Shown here one piece after another: positions 61,677 to 64,000 of a DNA stretch of 64,000 nucleotides. The notes beneath the pieces are model-generated. The model ran no database searches and was not told the origin of the DNA. It worked only from the letters and a program-made list of their open reading frames with translations. Origin of the DNA: JBCFAY01 sp038562375 (GTDB lineage: Bacteria > Bacillota > Clostridia > Christensenellales > CAG-138); NCBI GenBank assembly GCA_038562375.1, contig JBCFAY010000003.1, positions 1-64,000 on the forward strand, read 5' to 3'. Position numbers and translations under genes: made by a program. The number at the start of each line of letters is the position of its first letter. The stretch's first letter is position 1.

Positions 61677-63164
61677 ATGTTTTACGGGCTGGAAATCGCA
61701 AAGACAGGACTGTTCTTAAGCAGGCAAGGCCTCGAGCTGACTGGGCATAATATTGCCAATGCCAACACCGAGGGCTATACGCGCCAGCGGATTTCAACGT
61801 CCTCAATCGCCCCCGCATTCGAGATGAGCCGTTTTGGGGTGCTCAAAAACTCATCGATTGGCGGCGGTGTCGACATCAATCAGATCGAGCAGGTTCGCAA
61901 CGCATTCATCGACCGCGAGCTTCGGCGCGAATACTGCAGCCTCGGCGAATCAACGACGCGCACCGACGCGCTTGAGTATATTGAAAAGCTGTTTGACGAA
62001 ACCTCCGATTCCAGCTTTGCGAGCACGTTTGCGGATTTCTTCAACAGCCTCCAGGAGCTCTCAACGGATACCACAAGCAAGGAACTCCGCACGAATGTGC
62101 GGCAGAACGCGCTGGCGATGACGGAAACGCTCAACGACTACTATCAGCAGCTTCTCGAAGTGCAGAAATCCATGAACGATGAGATGGCTGTCGCCGCCAA
62201 TAGGATCAACGATCTGATGAGTTCCATCAGCGAGTACAATAAACAGATTTTCTCTTATGAACTCGGCGGAGAACGCGCCAACGATTTACGGGATAAGCAG
62301 AACCTGCTGCTCGATGAGCTTGCGGGCTTTGTTAATATCCAATACAGCGAAAACGACAGGGGAACGATCAACGTCTCGGTTGAAGGAGTGGAGCTGATCG
62401 ATCATACGACTGTAACGAGGCTTGAGGCCGTTGCGGATCAGACGGGAGTCGCCACCGGAGCGAGCGGATTCTACAGCATTTACTATGAAGGCACGACCGA
62501 TGAATTCCTCTATAGCGGCGGGTCGTTGTACGGGAACCTTAAAATGCGAGACGGATCGGATGTCAATGATTTCGGGATTCCCCGGATCATCGAGAATCTG
62601 AACCAATTGGCCCGCAGCCTCGCGAGGGAGTTCAACGCCGTCCACGAGACCGGCTATACGATGCCGCATGATTCGACCGCTTCGCAGGACGGGATAGACT
62701 TTTTCGCTGTTCCGGCCGGCGGATACGACGATATAACGGCGGAAAATCTGACCCTGTCCGATGATATCCTCGACAATGTGTTCAACATTGCCACTTCGAG
62801 CAACCCGATCGATACTACAGCGGGCGATACGCAGCAGGGGAACAACGAGGTGGCGCTTTTGCTGGTTGAGCTCGCCTCGAGGAACGATATCCCCGACGTG
62901 TCCAACTTCGAGGGCTTTTTGAAATCGGCAATTTCTGAAATCGCGGTGGAAAGCTCGCATCAGAATACGATCCTAAACAGCCGATCGGCCATTGTGACGA
63001 ACCTCGAGAATAAAAGGGAGTCGATCTCCGGCGTCTCCATCGACGAGGAGATGACGGAGATGATGAAATGGCAGCATTCCTACGCGGCGGCGTCGAGGAT
63101 GATTACCGCGATCGATGAGATGCTCGATGTCGTGGTGAACAAGATGGGAATGGTGGGCAGGTAA
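61677..63164 (+). CDS. flgK: flagellar hook-associated protein FlgK (HAP1)
   Basis: 495 residues: N-terminal LSRQGLELTGHNIANANTEG, HAP1 region LAREFNAVHETGY, and C-terminal SGVSIDEEMTEMMKWQHSY. Forms the hook-filament junction. Confidence 0.95.
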   Translation: MFYGLEIAKTGLFLSRQGLELTGHNIANANTEGYTRQRISTSSIAPAFEMSRFGVLKNSSIGGGVDINQIEQVRNAFIDRELRREYCSLGESTTRTDALEYIEKLFDETSDSSFASTFADFFNSLQELSTDTTSKELRTNVRQNALAMTETLNDYYQQLLEVQKSMNDEMAVAANRINDLMSSISEYNKQIFSYELGGERANDLRDKQNLLLDELAGFVNIQYSENDRGTINVSVEGVELIDHTTVTRLEAVADQTGVATGASGFYSIYYEGTTDEFLYSGGSLYGNLKMRDGSDVNDFGIPRIIENLNQLARSLAREFNAVHETGYTMPHDSTASQDGIDFFAVPAGGYDDITAENLTLSDDILDNVFNIATSSNPIDTTAGDTQQGNNEVALLLVELASRNDIPDVSNFEGFLKSAISEIAVESSHQNTILNSRSAIVTNLENKRESISGVSIDEEMTEMMKWQHSYAAASRMITAIDEMLDVVVNKMGMVGR

Positions 63165-63196
63165 AAAATCTTTAATCCGGAAAGGAGGCTAAACCC

Positions 63197-64000
63197 ATGC
63201 GCGTGACGAACAGCATGATTACGAAGAACTATCTTACCAATCTCAACGCGAACATGACGACGTTGAGCAAGTATCAAACGCAGATGGCATCCGGCAAGCG
63301 CATCACCACGATATCGGATGATCCTGTCGGCGTGTTAAGGAGTATGCAATACAGGGTAAATCTATATCGATCCGAACAGTATCAAAAAAACGTCGATACT
63401 GCGAAATCCTGGTTAACGCAGGCCGAAACATCGGTCATGGAGCTTAACAGCGTAATCACCAGCGCGTATGAATCGAGCATTCAGGCCTCCAGCGCCTATA
63501 TCACGGATCAGGATAAGGCTGCGGTCGCCGAGATGATCGGCCAGCTTCGCGACCAGGTTGTGACGCTTGCGAACAGCCAGATCGGCGACAAGTATATTTT
63601 CGGCGGATACAATACGCTGCAGCAGCCCTTCAAGGTAGACCAAACGACCGGCGTGCTCAGCTACAACGGTCTGGATTTATCCGATGATTCCAACCCGGCG
63701 CTCTTGGCGCAGAACGATCAGAACCTTCAGCTGGAAATCGGCTTTGGGCTAAAGACGGACGTGTCGATGCCGGGAACCAAGCTTTTGGGAACCGGCGATG
63801 ATAACATCTATGCGGTGCTTGATGGACTTTATAAAGCGCTTAAAAACGGCGGATCACCGCAGGAGATCGCCGGGTATTCGAGCAAGCTGCAGAATGCACA
63901 AAGCGATGTGCTTTCGCTTGCGGCGGAGATCGGCGGGAGGAGCAACCGACTTGACTTGGTCAACAAACGTTATGATGATGATATCCTCAACTACACTGAG
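63197..64000 (+). CDS. flgL: flagellar hook-associated protein FlgL (HAP3), 3' truncated by window
   Basis: 268 codons visible and still open at the window edge. N-terminal RVTNSMITKNYLTNLNANM then MASGKRITTISDDPVG is flagellin-like; IGDKYIFGGYNTLQQPF is typical of FlgL. AAAGGAGG before the ATG, 32 bases after flgK. It ends without a stop because the window stops. Confidence 0.93.
   Translation, partial: MRVTNSMITKNYLTNLNANMTTLSKYQTQMASGKRITTISDDPVGVLRSMQYRVNLYRSEQYQKNVDTAKSWLTQAETSVMELNSVITSAYESSIQASSAYITDQDKAAVAEMIGQLRDQVVTLANSQIGDKYIFGGYNTLQQPFKVDQTTGVLSYNGLDLSDDSNPALLAQNDQNLQLEIGFGLKTDVSMPGTKLLGTGDDNIYAVLDGLYKALKNGGSPQEIAGYSSKLQNAQSDVLSLAAEIGGRSNRLDLVNKRYDDDILNYTE

Noticed and set aside
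1..64000. CRISPR arrays, tRNA/rRNA genes, insertion sequences, prophage
   Set aside because: No regularly spaced repeats, tRNA cloverleaf with TTCRA arm, rRNA blocks or transposase/integrase motifs were recognised by reading; a dedicated scan was not possible.

Overview
The window looks like a draft or metagenome-derived contig from a motile, anaerobic, Gram-positive (Bacillota, Clostridia-like) bacterium. The evidence is class B sortases, LPxTG-like surface proteins, a Clostridia/Bacillus-type flagellar operon order (fliP-fliQ-fliR-flhB-flhA-flhF-flhG-PilZ-fliA), CheC/CheD chemotaxis, YaaR, BMP-type ABC transport and a c-di-AMP riboswitch. The DNA is GC-rich, TTG and GTG starts are common, and a 10-N gap lies at 3231-3240. 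No rRNA, tRNA, CRISPR array, transposase or phage genes were seen.

Region 1 (1-3230): mreB on the minus strand, then two tandem class B sortases that both carry a lipoprotein signal; the second lacks the usual catalytic Arg.

Region 2 (3.7-16.9 kb): a metabolic island. A GntR/UTRA regulator leads an apparent operon of an amidohydrolase, a BMP nucleoside-type ABC transporter (lipoprotein, ATPase, two permeases), a RibD_C/DHFR-like reductase and an Fe-S flavoprotein. IclR and LacI regulators follow, then two tandem genes homologous to archaeal methenyl-tetrahydromethanopterin cyclohydrolase (Mch). The first Mch-like protein keeps the catalytic Arg/Glu pair; the second is shortened and has lost the Glu. 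A LacI-type operator lies in front of the pair. The tandem Mch-like genes are the most unexpected content of the window.

Region 3 (16.9-22.3 kb): dapB behind a complete promoter, c-di-AMP (ydaO) riboswitch and terminator; an AEC-family permease; and a divergent pair made of an archaeal-type S-adenosylhomocysteinase and an S-adenosylhomocysteine/methylthioadenosine deaminase.

Region 4 (22.3-31.1 kb): a cell-surface cluster with a truncated sortase, two paralogous IPxTG surface proteins, a DUF3592-like membrane protein, a proline-rich lipoprotein and a large MalT/SARP-type regulator transcribed divergently from it.

Region 5 (31.3-64 kb): motility. A minus-strand operon cheC-cheD-cheY-cheA-HD-GYP; a plus-strand fliK/ylqH group; a sigma-28-type promoter in front of fliD-fliS-fliT-yaaR-cheW-cheW-mcp; cheR-cheB; and a long operon flgB-flgC-fliE-fliO-fliP-fliQ-fliR-flhB-flhA-flhF-flhG-PilZ-fliA, two small proteins, flgF/flgG, flgM, flgN, flgK and flgL (cut by the window edge). 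The fliF to fliN block usually found between fliE and fliO is absent here. GC-rich palindromic inserts interrupt three coding regions (sortase remnant, cheA linker, a hypothetical gene at 36.3 kb).
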